From the NCBI RefSeq assembly GCF_001632845.1, contig NZ_CP011994.1, positions 3,048,001-3,112,000 of the forward strand: a stretch of 64,000 nucleotides of DNA, in the 5' to 3' direction. Both the position numbers and the translations under genes were made by a program. Positions 14,411 to 23,513 of this stretch are shown here, in pieces; position 1 is the stretch's first letter, and the number at the start of each line of letters is the position of its first letter. Source of the stretch: Ectothiorhodospira sp. BSL-9. GTDB lineage: Bacteria; Pseudomonadota; Gammaproteobacteria; Ectothiorhodospirales; Ectothiorhodospiraceae. The notes below the pieces were generated by a model that was given only the letters and a program-made list of their open reading frames with translations, searched no databases and was not told the origin of the DNA.

Positions 14411-14441
14411 GTGTGCGCTGGTATCGACCTCGTGCCAGACC

Positions 14442-16553
14442 TCAGGCGCGCTCGTTGTCACCCTCTTCCCGGTCTGCCTTACCCTCTTCGGCCTTTTGCC
14501 TGGCCAGCCGATCCCGAATGGTGGCAATCGCCCCTTCGGTGGAATGGAACACATTGTCTTCGCCCATGAAGTCCACCAGGTGGGTGCGCTTCATCACCAT
14601 CAACACCTGTGGCTTGATGCCGGCAAACACCAGGGTGGTGCCCCGTGCCCGTAGTCGCTGCACCAGGGAGCGGATCACCTCCTCTCCGGAGGCGTCGATC
14701 TCGTTCACGCCCTGGGTGACCACGATCATGTAACGGGCGTGGGGATAACGGGCGGCCTGCTCCAGCACGGCGTCCTCAAAGTATCCGGCATTGGCGAAAT
14801 ACAGTGAGCGGTCGAACCGCAGCAACCCGATCTCCTCGTCAGCCCTGAGGCCGTAGCGACGTGCCTCGCGCAGCGTGCCGTCCTCGTAGCGTGTCAACTC
14901 GGATACGCGCGGCCGCATGGTGCGGTACAGGAACAGGCCTACCGCCAGGGCCACACCAATGAGGATACCCACATCCAGATTCGGCGCCACCGCCAGGGTG
15001 GCCACGAAGGTCACAATGGCCGCAATACCGTCATGCCGGCTGGCCAGCCAGGCATGCTGGATGGCCTTGAAATTGATCAGCCCCACCACCGCCATCACAA
15101 TGATTGCGGCCAGGACCGCCTCAGGCAGGTGATAAAACAACGGCGTGAAGAACAAGAGCACGAGCAGGATGAATACCGCGGTGAACACGGAAGACAGACC
15201 GGTTCGAGCCCCGGCATTGAGGTTCACGGCCGATCGGGAGAAGGATCCGCTCACCGGGTAGCCCTGGCTCACGCTGGCCGACAGGTTGCCCAGCCCCTGG
15301 CCAATCAACTCCTGGTTCGGATTCAGCCGCTGACCGGTTCGTGCCGCCAGGGCACGGGAAATGGCGACGGCCTCAGTAAACCCCACCAGCGCAATGACGA
15401 AGGCAGCGGTAAAAAGGGCCGCCAATGTAGCGGGCGAGAGATCCGGCATGGCGAGGGACGGCAGACCCGCCGGGATACTGCCGATCACCCGCCCTCCCGC
15501 GTCCATGCGAATCTGTGACCCATCCACCTGAGTCACTCGCCAACTGGGGCGGACCTCCTCCCCCTCATCCAGGGCTTGCGCCGCCACGAAGGCGTCCGGC
15601 TGCCCCTCCTCCCCGGGAAGGCGAGCAAAATGCACATCACGCATCTCTTCCCGGTATCGCTTGAGCACCCGTGCCACATGTTCCTGCCGCAGCGAGAGCA
15701 GCTCCATCTTATATCTCAGCGCTGCCGCCTCGGGGGACTCCGCCGCCTCCAGCCGTGCCTTCTGCTCGCGGATCTGCAGTTCCAGATCGGCTTTCTCTTT
15801 CTTGAAATCGCCCCATTTGAGCAGTTGTTCCGCCACGGCCGGGGGCGACACCTGATCCAGGTGGATATCCGCCTTGCGCTCAAAGCCGATCAGCCAGCTG
15901 ATGGCAGTGGTGAGGATCACGGCGGCCAGCACGCCGGGCACCCGGGGAATGAATCGCTTGAGCCCCACCATGATGAGGATGGCCCCCACGCCAAACAACA
16001 GGGTAGGCCAGTGCAGATAGGCCACATCTCCGAGCATGTCCCAAAGGCCCATGAGGAAATGCCCCCCGGTGTCCACCGGGATGCCCAAAAGCTTGTTGAG
16101 TTGCGACAGGCCGATGACCAGGGCCGCTGCATTGGTGAAGCCCACGATCACCGGATGAGAAATGAAGCTCACCAGGGCGCCCATGCGCAGGATACCCATG
16201 GATAACTGAACCACCCCTACCAAAAAGGCCAGCGCCACGGCCAGGGCCACGTATTCGCTGGAACCCGGCGCGGCCAGAGGGATCAATGCCGTGGCCGTGA
16301 GCAGTGAGACCACCGCCACCGGCCCCGTGGCCAGCTGATTGGAAGAGCCCCACAGGGCCGCCACGATCACCGGCAGGAGGGAGGCATACAGGCCATAGAC
16401 CGGCGGCATGCCCGCCAACTGGGCATAGGCCATGGATTGCGGCACCAACACCAGGGCCACGGCAGTGCCTGCCGCCAGATCGCTCTTGAGAATCTCGCGG
16501 CTGGGCTTTTGCCAGCGCAGGAAGGGAAACAACTGGTAGTGAATGGACCTCAT
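14442..16553 (-). CDS. SulP-family anion transporter with STAS domain and a coiled-coil insertion
   Basis: A 703-residue membrane transporter. The N-terminal half carries SulP hallmarks: DLAAGTAVALVLVPQSMAYA (residues ~25-45) and GMPPVYGLYASLLPVIVAAL. The C-terminal ~130 residues form a STAS domain. Substrates of the family include sulfate, bicarbonate and chloride; none can be assigned here. Unusual is an insertion at about residues 225-355 between membrane segments. It starts with a charged, heptad-like helix (FKKEKADLELQIREQKARLE) and a second one (KMELLSLRQEHVARVLKRYR), then a small globular part. Typical SulP proteins of ~500-580 residues lack it. The gene is transcribed towards the antenna terminator. 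Confidence 0.88.
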   Translation of the reverse strand: MRSIHYQLFPFLRWQKPSREILKSDLAAGTAVALVLVPQSMAYAQLAGMPPVYGLYASLLPVIVAALWGSSNQLATGPVAVVSLLTATALIPLAAPGSSEYVALAVALAFLVGVVQLSMGILRMGALVSFISHPVIVGFTNAAALVIGLSQLNKLLGIPVDTGGHFLMGLWDMLGDVAYLHWPTLLFGVGAILIMVGLKRFIPRVPGVLAAVILTTAISWLIGFERKADIHLDQVSPPAVAEQLLKWGDFKKEKADLELQIREQKARLEAAESPEAAALRYKMELLSLRQEHVARVLKRYREEMRDVHFARLPGEEGQPDAFVAAQALDEGEEVRPSWRVTQVDGSQIRMDAGGRVIGSIPAGLPSLAMPDLSPATLAALFTAAFVIALVGFTEAVAISRALAARTGQRLNPNQELIGQGLGNLSASVSQGYPVSGSFSRSAVNLNAGARTGLSSVFTAVFILLVLLFFTPLFYHLPEAVLAAIIVMAVVGLINFKAIQHAWLASRHDGIAAIVTFVATLAVAPNLDVGILIGVALAVGLFLYRTMRPRVSELTRYEDGTLREARRYGLRADEEIGLLRFDRSLYFANAGYFEDAVLEQAARYPHARYMIVVTQGVNEIDASGEEVIRSLVQRLRARGTTLVFAGIKPQVLMVMKRTHLVDFMGEDNVFHSTEGAIATIRDRLARQKAEEGKADREEGDNERA

Positions 16554-16596
16554 TGAACAAGCATATCAATATTCGCTTATGACATATAGGTCCTTT

Positions 16597-17331
16597 TTAA
16601 CCGCCGATGAGGATCGGTAGCCAGTTGACCGAGGCGGGCAGCAGGAAAGCTGTCATGATGCCCGCCAGGGTCAGGCCCAGGCCGGCGAAGGCTCCGGCCG
16701 TGGCGCTGATGCCGAAGGCCTGGGCAGTACCGAACCCGTGGGCTGACAACCCCATGGCGAATCCCTTCACCCGATCATCCCGGATACGCAGCAAGCGGAT
16801 CAGCCCGGGGGCCAGAATGCAGCCGATGGCTCCGGTCAATAGCACCAGGGCGGCCGTCAGCGAAGGCAGCCCCCCCAGCTTTTCGGACACCCCCATGGCG
16901 ATGGGTGATGTCACCGACTTGGGCGCCAGCGACATCAGCGTGATCCATTCCGCGCCCATCAGATAGGCGATCATCACCGCGCTCAAGGCGGCCGTCGCCG
17001 CACCCGCCAACCCCGAGACCAGCAGTGGCAATAACAGCGCCTTGATCTGCTGGCGATTCTCGTAAAGGGGAATGGCCAGCGCCACCGTGGCCGGCCCGAG
17101 CAGGAAATGGATGAACTGGGCACCATCGAAATAGGTGTCGTAATCGGTGCCGGTGAGCAACAGGATGCTAATCAGAATGGCCATGGAGATCAGCACCGGG
17201 TGCAGCACCGGGCTGCCCCCCAGACGCTTGTTGATCCAAAGGCTGCCCTGAAACACCACCAGGGTCATGGTGAGCCACAGCAAGGGGCTGGCGGCCAGAA
17301 AGGCCCAGATATCCGTGATCTCTTCAGCCAT
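16597..17331 (-). CDS. lrgB: LrgB/CidB-family membrane protein
   Basis: A 244-residue polytopic inner-membrane protein of the LrgB family. Typical segments are GGSPVLHPVLISM near residue 38, FLLGPATVALAIPLYENR in the middle and LAPKSVTSPIAMGVSEKLGG, the most conserved stretch, around 130-160, followed by AHGFGTAQAF. The gene overlaps the end of the lrgA-like gene by eight bases, the usual pairing. Members have been linked to murein hydrolase control, pyruvate handling, and in plastids to glycolate/glycerate transport. In a phototroph a role in small organic acid traffic is plausible but unproven. Confidence 0.88.
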   Translation of the reverse strand: MAEEITDIWAFLAASPLLWLTMTLVVFQGSLWINKRLGGSPVLHPVLISMAILISILLLTGTDYDTYFDGAQFIHFLLGPATVALAIPLYENRQQIKALLLPLLVSGLAGAATAALSAVMIAYLMGAEWITLMSLAPKSVTSPIAMGVSEKLGGLPSLTAALVLLTGAIGCILAPGLIRLLRIRDDRVKGFAMGLSAHGFGTAQAFGISATAGAFAGLGLTLAGIMTAFLLPASVNWLPILIGG

Positions 17332-17692
17332 CTTCTGCGCGCCGACTCCGCAGCCGGATCAACCGACTGAGCAGCAGCATGGTCACCCCCAGTGCCAGGG
17401 CCGTGCTCACCACCAGTCCCAGCAGGATCGGCAGCCAGTCCCGGGCCACCAGGCCAAAATGGACCATCAGGCCCACACCGGCCGGGACGAACAACAGGGC
17501 CAGGTGACGCAACAGGGTGTCAGTGGTTTTTTTGAGATGCTCGGGCACGCCGCCACGAATCAACAGCGCCCCGAACAGGATCAGCATACCCAGCACCGGC
17601 CCCGGAAAGGGCAAATCCAGCCACAGCACGATGACCTCTCCCGCCAGTTGGCAGGTGAGCAGAATGATGATGGCGGTGATCAGTGAGCTCAC
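17324..17692 (-). CDS. lrgA: LrgA/CidA-family membrane protein
   Basis: A 122-residue protein with four hydrophobic segments. The family motif LPFPGPVLGMLILFGALL is at about residues 27-45, and LLFVPAGVGLMVHFGLV near 86-102 is the holin-like core. Translation starts at a GTG (17692) that overlaps the stop codon of the upstream DUF3617 gene (GTGA), so the start is coupled. A basic C-terminus (RLIRLRSRRAEDG) should face the cytoplasm. It is co-transcribed with the lrgB-like gene. Confidence 0.87.
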   Translation of the reverse strand: MSSLITAIIILLTCQLAGEVIVLWLDLPFPGPVLGMLILFGALLIRGGVPEHLKKTTDTLLRHLALLFVPAGVGLMVHFGLVARDWLPILLGLVVSTALALGVTMLLLSRLIRLRSRRAEDG

Positions 17693-18120
17693 TCACACTC
17701 GCCGATGCGCTCCCCCGTGATGTCCGTGCGCATCACCAGCGGACCCATGGGGCTCTCCAGATTGGCCGTCATGTGACCTTCCATGCGATCCCCCATGAAC
17801 TGCAGTTCGGCACGCATGTCCACTTCCATGCCATCCTCCACACAGACCATATCGTAGGTCATGCTGGATGAGGTCATGTCCATATTGGACACCTCGCAGT
17901 TTTCCTCCACCTGAAGGAAGTCCGGCCCACGGGCCACGTCCTCGGCAGTGATGCATTCCGTGCTGGTGTGGGTCTGCTCCGGGAATGGGGTATCACCCTC
18001 CACGCTGGTCACGTTGGTGAATTCCCATTGGCCGGGCTGGATATCCAGTTCGTCGGCCTGAACACCCAACGGCAACAGCAAGGCGACGGCGGCGGTCAGG
18101 ATCAGGGGGCGGATGCGCAT
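17689..18120 (-). CDS. DUF3617 secreted protein
   Basis: A 143-residue exported protein. A clear signal peptide (MRIRPLILTAAVALLLPLGV, cleavage after VQA) is followed by a DUF3617 domain beginning LDIQPGQWEFTNVTS. The mature part is acidic and has four cysteines (CITAED, NCEVSN, MVCVED, and the final GECE), suggesting two periplasmic disulfides. A GGAG ribosome-binding site seven bases before 18120 fixes the start. The function of the family is unknown. It shares a GTGA overlap with lrgA downstream, an uncommon partner that hints at an envelope role. Confidence 0.78.
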   Translation of the reverse strand: MRIRPLILTAAVALLLPLGVQADELDIQPGQWEFTNVTSVEGDTPFPEQTHTSTECITAEDVARGPDFLQVEENCEVSNMDMTSSSMTYDMVCVEDGMEVDMRAELQFMGDRMEGHMTANLESPMGPLVMRTDITGERIGECE

Positions 18121-18191
18121 GAGCTTTCTCCGATACATGAATGTCGGGTCATGGTAGCAGTGAGGCCGGATACTGGCCACCGAAGCCCCCA

Positions 18192-19490
18192 TCAGGTAAT
18201 CACCGGATCCGGGTCCTTTTCGATATCGAACTGCAGCACCGCCAGTGCCTCGTCGTACTTGTCCAGCATGTCTGTCTGATCGCGCCCGCCGATGAACACG
18301 TTGGCGATCTCGAAGCTGTACATATCCTGCCCCTGCAGGTCCTTGAGGTGCTGCCCCGGCTTCACCGGGATCTTCACATAGGTGCCCGGTTGGCGCTGCC
18401 GCAGCTTGTCGATGGCCTTGGCACTGGGAACCCGCACCACCTTGCCGCTCTCCACGGTGCGGAACATGAAGTGGCCAGCCACGTTGAACTGGCCCTTGCG
18501 CTCCATGGGCTTGGGCTTGCGACCCAGGGCCAGATCCACCATCACCGACAGATGCGACACACCGTGCACCTTCTCGAAGATATCCGTATGGGCCTGGGAC
18601 ACCCGGGGGTTGATCTCCAGGAACCACACCTGATCGGATGTCTGGTCGTAGAAGAACTCCGCATTGAAAGCGGAATTATCCAGCCCGAACTGCTGCACCA
18701 CCATGCGTGCCACGTCCATCATGCGATGCTGGATCTCCAGCGGCAGTGAGGAGGGGTATTCATAGCGGGCAAAGGATGAACTGTCCTGCTCGTGCACCGA
18801 GTCCACCACGCCATAGATATGCACCCGTCCGTTGTAGCTATAGCCCTCCAGTGTGCACTGCCAACCGCCGATGGGGCTTTCGGCCACGAAGCGCTCGGGC
18901 ATCTCGGCGATTTCGGGTGGGGCGCCGAAATGACGCATCAGATAAAGGAAGGGTTCGCCCATGAACCCCACCTTTTCCCGGCACAGGGGCATCACCGCCC
19001 TGAACTGACGCTCATCGTTGATCTGGAAGGCCAGGTAGGAGCGGAAGGACTTGATGGGCTTGATCCAGAACGGCGGCAGCAGACCCAGCCCGGCATAGGC
19101 CTCATCATCAAAGGGATCGAAGGCCCGGAACTGGGGAATGTGATCCGGGATCACCTTGCGCTGTTCCAGGCGACTCCAGTACTTGTTCTCGCACTTGAGC
19201 ACCGACTCCAGGGTGGGCCCGGGCAAGCCGAAGCGCTCGGCAAGAATGGGCGTCATCACCGTGCCGGGGAAGTCGTAATAGCTGGTGATCGCATCCACCG
19301 TACCGTCAAAGGCCTCCATGGTGCGTGTGGCCTTGTCGATCAGGTGCTTGATGTCGTACTGATCCACATTGCGGATGTCACTGATATCCAGTGCCGCATG
19401 GAATTCACATTCCTTGGCCTGGGGCAAGCGCTCCAGCTTGTCCCGGTTGAAGTCATCCAGACCGATGATGAAGACGTTTTTCTTGGGCAC
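18192..19490 (-). CDS. ATP-grasp domain protein
   Basis: A 432-residue protein with an ATP-grasp fold. MPKKNVFIIGLDDFNRDKLE is the N-terminal Rossmann-like start; FWIKPIKSFRSYLAF near 150 supplies the ATP-binding lysine; FNAEFFYDQTSDQVWFLEIN near 280-300 carries the metal-binding acidic and asparagine residues, ending EINPR. ATP-grasp enzymes ligate a carboxylate to an amine or thiol; the acceptor here is unknown. It follows the CocE/NonD hydrolase gene by 29 bases and is probably co-transcribed with it. The pairing of a ligase with an acyl/peptidyl hydrolase suggests making and remodelling an amide-containing small molecule, an inference only. Confidence 0.75.
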   Translation of the reverse strand: MPKKNVFIIGLDDFNRDKLERLPQAKECEFHAALDISDIRNVDQYDIKHLIDKATRTMEAFDGTVDAITSYYDFPGTVMTPILAERFGLPGPTLESVLKCENKYWSRLEQRKVIPDHIPQFRAFDPFDDEAYAGLGLLPPFWIKPIKSFRSYLAFQINDERQFRAVMPLCREKVGFMGEPFLYLMRHFGAPPEIAEMPERFVAESPIGGWQCTLEGYSYNGRVHIYGVVDSVHEQDSSSFARYEYPSSLPLEIQHRMMDVARMVVQQFGLDNSAFNAEFFYDQTSDQVWFLEINPRVSQAHTDIFEKVHGVSHLSVMVDLALGRKPKPMERKGQFNVAGHFMFRTVESGKVVRVPSAKAIDKLRQRQPGTYVKIPVKPGQHLKDLQGQDMYSFEIANVFIGGRDQTDMLDKYDEALAVLQFDIEKDPDPVIT

Positions 19491-19519
19491 TGAGTGAATT
19501 CTCCGAAAAAGCGCTGGGT

Positions 19520-21535
19520 TTACACCAGATCCCGGGGGACCGTCTCGTCCCAGGTCTTGGAAAAGACACGAACATCCCCTTCGTAGGCGTCCAGGGTGGC
19601 CCGGATCACGAAACGGGTTCGTGTCGACGTGAGCACCGTGCGGGTGACCGTGCGCACATCCCAGTCGCCGCGGGCAAACTGGCGTTCGTGCGTCACCTCA
19701 CCGCGCAGGGTGTCGTAACGCTCGTTGCTGTAACTGTAACGCTCATGCACCTGACGTCCAAAAGTGAGGTCGATATCGTCCAGGCGAACCTGCGGATCAT
19801 TATTGACCACATTCAGGGCTACCTGATTGCTGGCCAGGTTGTGTACCACCTGCCACTCCCGGTGTGCCGGAGCCATCAAGGTGTTGGGGGGTGTGGGGGC
19901 CTGACGGGGCTGCCCCAGTCCTGGCAGGCTGGCATCGTCGAACCCGGAGCAGCGCTGAGGCAGGCGCAGGCGGCAACCGGCGGTATGCAGCGTCAGCCTG
20001 GCCGGCTCGGGGGCCGGCCAGGCCAGTGGCCAATAGGAACTGGAGATGGCCAGACGGATGCGATGCCCCGCATGAAATCGCTGAGCCACCTCATTCAGGC
20101 GCACGGTCACCCGGTAAGGACGACCCGGCTCCAGCGCCTGTGGGTCTTCATGGCCCTCTCGATGCGTCAGGTTCAGGATGCCGAAGGTCACCCGCGTGGC
20201 GCGGTCATCCGGGGCCAGATCCGAAATGCGCACCGCCACCATGGCCACGGGCTTATCGGCACTGATTTCCAGATCCACCTCGGCGGCCCCCAGCATCTGT
20301 ACATCTTCATGCAGGGGCTGTGTGTCGAACACCAACGCGCCACCGTCCTCCAGACGCTGATCCGAAGGCAGGTCGGTGATCTCGGCATAGGAACACCATT
20401 TACCGGCGAACAGGCCCACGCTCAGGGGGCTCTGGATGGTCAGCGTCTCTGACTCGCCCACAGCATCCTCCGCCGGGACAAGGCGCCCGTTATTGAGCTG
20501 GTAATCCCGGGAGCGAATGGCCGGGCTGGGCCAGTGTGGCTCGGCCACCCAGCCTCCGCTGGTCTCGGGCAGCAGAGGGTTGCGTCGGTCATGCATCCAC
20601 ACCCGCAGCATCGGATCCTGCTCCACCTGCCTGTCGATGCCCTTGAGCCAGTGATCCCACCAGCGCACGCATTCCCCCAGGAAGTCGATGGTGGGCCCTG
20701 GACCGCCCATATGGGGATACTTGTGACCCCAGGGGCCTACCAGACCGCGACGCGGCCCCTTCAGGTGGCGCATGAGACGGAACACGGTATTGGAATAGCC
20801 ATCGGCCCAACCGCTCACCGCCATCACCGGCACCTGTATGGCGTCGTAGTTCTCGCACACCGAGGCGTGACGCCAGAAGTCATCACGGCGCTGATGCTGC
20901 AACCAGTTGTGAATCCACAGACCACTGCCCTCCAGCCGCTCCAGCCACATGTCGCGCCAGCGCTCACCCACCACCTGGGGATCGGGCGGGCAGGAGTTGA
21001 AGCCGAACATGGTGGAGGCCCAGGAGAGGTTGTCGGTGAGCAGGCAGCCGCCCATGTAGTGCACATCGTCGGCGTAGCGGTCGTCCGAGGAGCACACGGA
21101 GATCACCGCCCCCAGTTCCGGGGGCTGCAATGCGGCCAGTTGAAGGCCGTTGAATCCGCCCCAGGACAGTCCGAACAGCCCCACCTTGCCGGAGCACCAG
21201 GGCTGCGCGGCGATCCAGCGAAGGATTTCCAGGCCATCATCCAGCTCCTGCTGCAGGTACTCGTCCCGCAGGATGCCCTCTGAATCGCCGCTGCCACGAA
21301 TGTCCACCCGCACGCCCGCAAAACCCTGGGTCGCAAAAAAACCATGGATTTCCGCATCCCGCAGCGCCTTGTGATCCCGCTTGCGATAGGGAATATATTC
21401 CAGCACCGCTGGCACCGGATGCTCTTCGGCGTCCTCCGGCAGCCAGATTTTTGCCGCCAGACGGCAACCGTCCGCCATGGTGATCCAGGTGTTTTCGATG
21501 AGATGTACCCGGCGCTCGGATGAGGCGTCGTTCAT
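19520..21535 (-). CDS. CocE/NonD-family (S15) hydrolase
   Basis: A 671-residue alpha/beta-hydrolase of the cocaine-esterase/X-Pro dipeptidyl-peptidase family. The sequence begins with WITMADGCRLAAKIWLPEDA and VPAVLEYIPYRKRD, typical of the family. The nucleophile elbow is GLSWGGFNGLQLAAL (Ser in GLSWGG, ~residue 150), and a C-terminal jelly-roll domain follows from ~400 (LVFDTQPLHEDVQMLGAAEV). No signal peptide is present from the chosen ATG at 21535, which has AGGAAC upstream; a longer frame exists but its extra N-terminus is low-complexity. It is longer than typical members (~550-600) because of the C-terminal ~100 residues. First gene of an operon with the ATP-grasp gene. Confidence 0.82.
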   Translation of the reverse strand: MNDASSERRVHLIENTWITMADGCRLAAKIWLPEDAEEHPVPAVLEYIPYRKRDHKALRDAEIHGFFATQGFAGVRVDIRGSGDSEGILRDEYLQQELDDGLEILRWIAAQPWCSGKVGLFGLSWGGFNGLQLAALQPPELGAVISVCSSDDRYADDVHYMGGCLLTDNLSWASTMFGFNSCPPDPQVVGERWRDMWLERLEGSGLWIHNWLQHQRRDDFWRHASVCENYDAIQVPVMAVSGWADGYSNTVFRLMRHLKGPRRGLVGPWGHKYPHMGGPGPTIDFLGECVRWWDHWLKGIDRQVEQDPMLRVWMHDRRNPLLPETSGGWVAEPHWPSPAIRSRDYQLNNGRLVPAEDAVGESETLTIQSPLSVGLFAGKWCSYAEITDLPSDQRLEDGGALVFDTQPLHEDVQMLGAAEVDLEISADKPVAMVAVRISDLAPDDRATRVTFGILNLTHREGHEDPQALEPGRPYRVTVRLNEVAQRFHAGHRIRLAISSSYWPLAWPAPEPARLTLHTAGCRLRLPQRCSGFDDASLPGLGQPRQAPTPPNTLMAPAHREWQVVHNLASNQVALNVVNNDPQVRLDDIDLTFGRQVHERYSYSNERYDTLRGEVTHERQFARGDWDVRTVTRTVLTSTRTRFVIRATLDAYEGDVRVFSKTWDETVPRDLV

Positions 21536-21686
21536 GGTGAGGTTCCTTGACGCGGCGTGTTTGGCTGGCCCGGCGGGCAATGACAGGGCGCGTTCCAGCG
21601 TTATATTATCCTTTAAATGACTCAACACAAATGCCTGGACGCCATGTCTGCTGCCTTGATGATCATTCAGCCTGCGGGAGCACCCC

Positions 21687-22931
21687 ATGAGCATTGATGT
21701 GGCCATCATTGGCGGCGGCCTGTCCGGGCTCGCATGCGCCCTGACGCTGCGTGAACACGGACGCGAGCCTGTCATCCTTGAAGCCTCCGACAACGTGGGC
21801 GGCCGAATCCGCACGGATCATCACGACGGGTTCCTGCTGGATCGGGGGTTTCAGGTTCTGCAGACCTGGTATCCGGAGGCCCAGCGGTTCCTGGACTACG
21901 ATGCGCTGGATCTGCGTGCCTTTCAGACCGGCGCCATGGTGAGGATCAATGGACGCGCCCACCGTGTCAGTGATGTCTGGCGTCAACCCACCCGGTTGCC
22001 GGAAATGCTCTGGTCTCCCGTGGGCCATCTGAGCGACAAGATCCGCTTGCTGCATCTCCGGCACCGCTGCCTCCAGGGCGATCTGAACGATCTTTACCAG
22101 CGCCACGAACGGGATGCGATCACTCACCTGGAGGAACTGGGATTCTCGCAACGGATCATCGACCGTTTCTTCAAACCCTTCTTCAGCGGTGTGTTCTTCG
22201 AGCCGGAACTGCATGTTTCATCCCGGGCCTTCGAGTTCGTGTTCAGGGCGTTTGCCCTGGGTGATACGGCCCTGCCGGCCAGAGGCATGGAACAGATCCC
22301 CCAACAACTGGCCGCCCGCCTGCCGGAGGATACGATACAACTGCACACCCGTGTGGAGCGGATCGAGAACAACCTTCTGCACCTGACCTCAGGCGAGGTA
22401 CTGCGGGCCCGGGTCATCGTCATTGCAACGGAAGGCCCGGAAACCGCTCGACTGCTGGGGCAGAATGCCGCCGATGTACCCACCCGTGGAACCACCTGCT
22501 TTTACTTCTCCGCCAACCAGGCTCCCATCGACGGGCCGTACCTCATGCTCAACGGCGAGGGCAAGGGCTGCATCAATAATGTGCTGTGCCCATCGGGTCT
22601 CTCCGAACACTATGCACCGCCCGGCAAGACGCTGGTGAGCGTCAACGTACACGGCGCTGACCATGAACTGGATCAACTCGAGGGCCGGGTGCGAGGCGAA
22701 TTGACTGCCTGGTTTGGTGATGAAGTCCCGGGCTGGCAACGGCTGGCCGTGTATGCCCTGCCCCATGCCCTGCCGGTGCAGGCACCGCCGGTTCAAAACC
22801 CGGCCGAAGTGCCGCTTCGGCAACGCGCAGACGTCTGGACCTGCGGGGAATACGGTTTCGCCCCCTCAATCCATTGGGCATTGCACCGGGGCCGGCGCAC
22901 CGCGCAGGAGATCGCCGCCACCGGGCACTGA
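21687..22931 (+). CDS. FAD-dependent oxidoreductase (amine-oxidase/desaturase-like)
   Basis: A 414-residue flavoprotein. The N-terminus shows the dinucleotide-binding GGGLSGLACALTLREHG, then VILEASDNVGGRIRTDH and LLDRGFQVLQTWYPEA, matching FAD amine oxidases and phytoene-desaturase relatives. Near the C-terminus, TCGEYGFAPSIHWALHRGRR is the second FAD contact. GGGAG at 21675-21679 supports the start. No signal peptide is present. The substrate is unknown; in a phototroph a carotenoid- or pigment-type substrate is conceivable but not shown. It heads a probable operon with an SRPBCC protein and a short LOV photoreceptor. Confidence 0.82.
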   Translation: MSIDVAIIGGGLSGLACALTLREHGREPVILEASDNVGGRIRTDHHDGFLLDRGFQVLQTWYPEAQRFLDYDALDLRAFQTGAMVRINGRAHRVSDVWRQPTRLPEMLWSPVGHLSDKIRLLHLRHRCLQGDLNDLYQRHERDAITHLEELGFSQRIIDRFFKPFFSGVFFEPELHVSSRAFEFVFRAFALGDTALPARGMEQIPQQLAARLPEDTIQLHTRVERIENNLLHLTSGEVLRARVIVIATEGPETARLLGQNAADVPTRGTTCFYFSANQAPIDGPYLMLNGEGKGCINNVLCPSGLSEHYAPPGKTLVSVNVHGADHELDQLEGRVRGELTAWFGDEVPGWQRLAVYALPHALPVQAPPVQNPAEVPLRQRADVWTCGEYGFAPSIHWALHRGRRTAQEIAATGH

Positions 22932-23011
22932 CCTTACAAGCCTCGGGGTTTTGTCTATACTCAGGGGATTGAACCCCACGGGAAACCCGCACAGCAGGAA
23001 AGGCGCCGCTT

Positions 23012-23482
23012 ATGGTCAAAGCCCAATCCAGGACACTCATCAAACGTCCGCTGGAGCAGGTATTCAGTTTCATCGTGGATGACTTCATCAAGAACTACCC
23101 GCGCTGGTCACCCGAGGTCAAATCCCTGCGTGCACTCACCAGCGGTCCGCTGCGACCGGGTTGGACGGGGCATCAGGTACGCGTGGACCAGGGTCGGCGG
23201 ACCGAGGCCGAGTTTCGCGTAGTGGCACTCGAGCCCGGATCACGCGTCTCCTTTCGCGGCATCAAGGATCCTTTCCGCATCGACTATGAGTTCACCCCCC
23301 GGGATGGACACACCGAACTGACCTTTACCTTTGAACTGGCCAAGCTGGGTTTCGCCATGCGGCCTTTCGAAAAGCTCATCCGCATTGCCGTGCAGGAAGG
23401 TACCGACAGGACGGCGCGGAACATCAAGGGTCTGGCCGAGACCGAGCTGGAACCACTCAGCCCGACCCCACCCCCAGGCTGA
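23012..23482 (+). CDS. SRPBCC-fold protein
   Basis: A 156-residue protein with a START/Bet v1-like (SRPBCC) pattern: an initial strand VKAQSRTLIKRPLEQVFSFI, a helix ending in NYPRWSPEV, alternating strands (RTEAEFRVVALEPGSRVSF, HTELTFTFELAKLGF) and a long C-terminal helix. The fold makes a hydrophobic cavity that binds lipids, polyketides or cofactors; no catalytic residues can be assigned. It lies 80 bases after the oxidoreductase gene and 31 before the LOV gene, so it probably shares their transcript. Confidence 0.75.
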   Translation: MVKAQSRTLIKRPLEQVFSFIVDDFIKNYPRWSPEVKSLRALTSGPLRPGWTGHQVRVDQGRRTEAEFRVVALEPGSRVSFRGIKDPFRIDYEFTPRDGHTELTFTFELAKLGFAMRPFEKLIRIAVQEGTDRTARNIKGLAETELEPLSPTPPPG

Positions 23483-23513
23483 AAATCGATTCTCTTACCG
23501 GAGTCATCGCACC

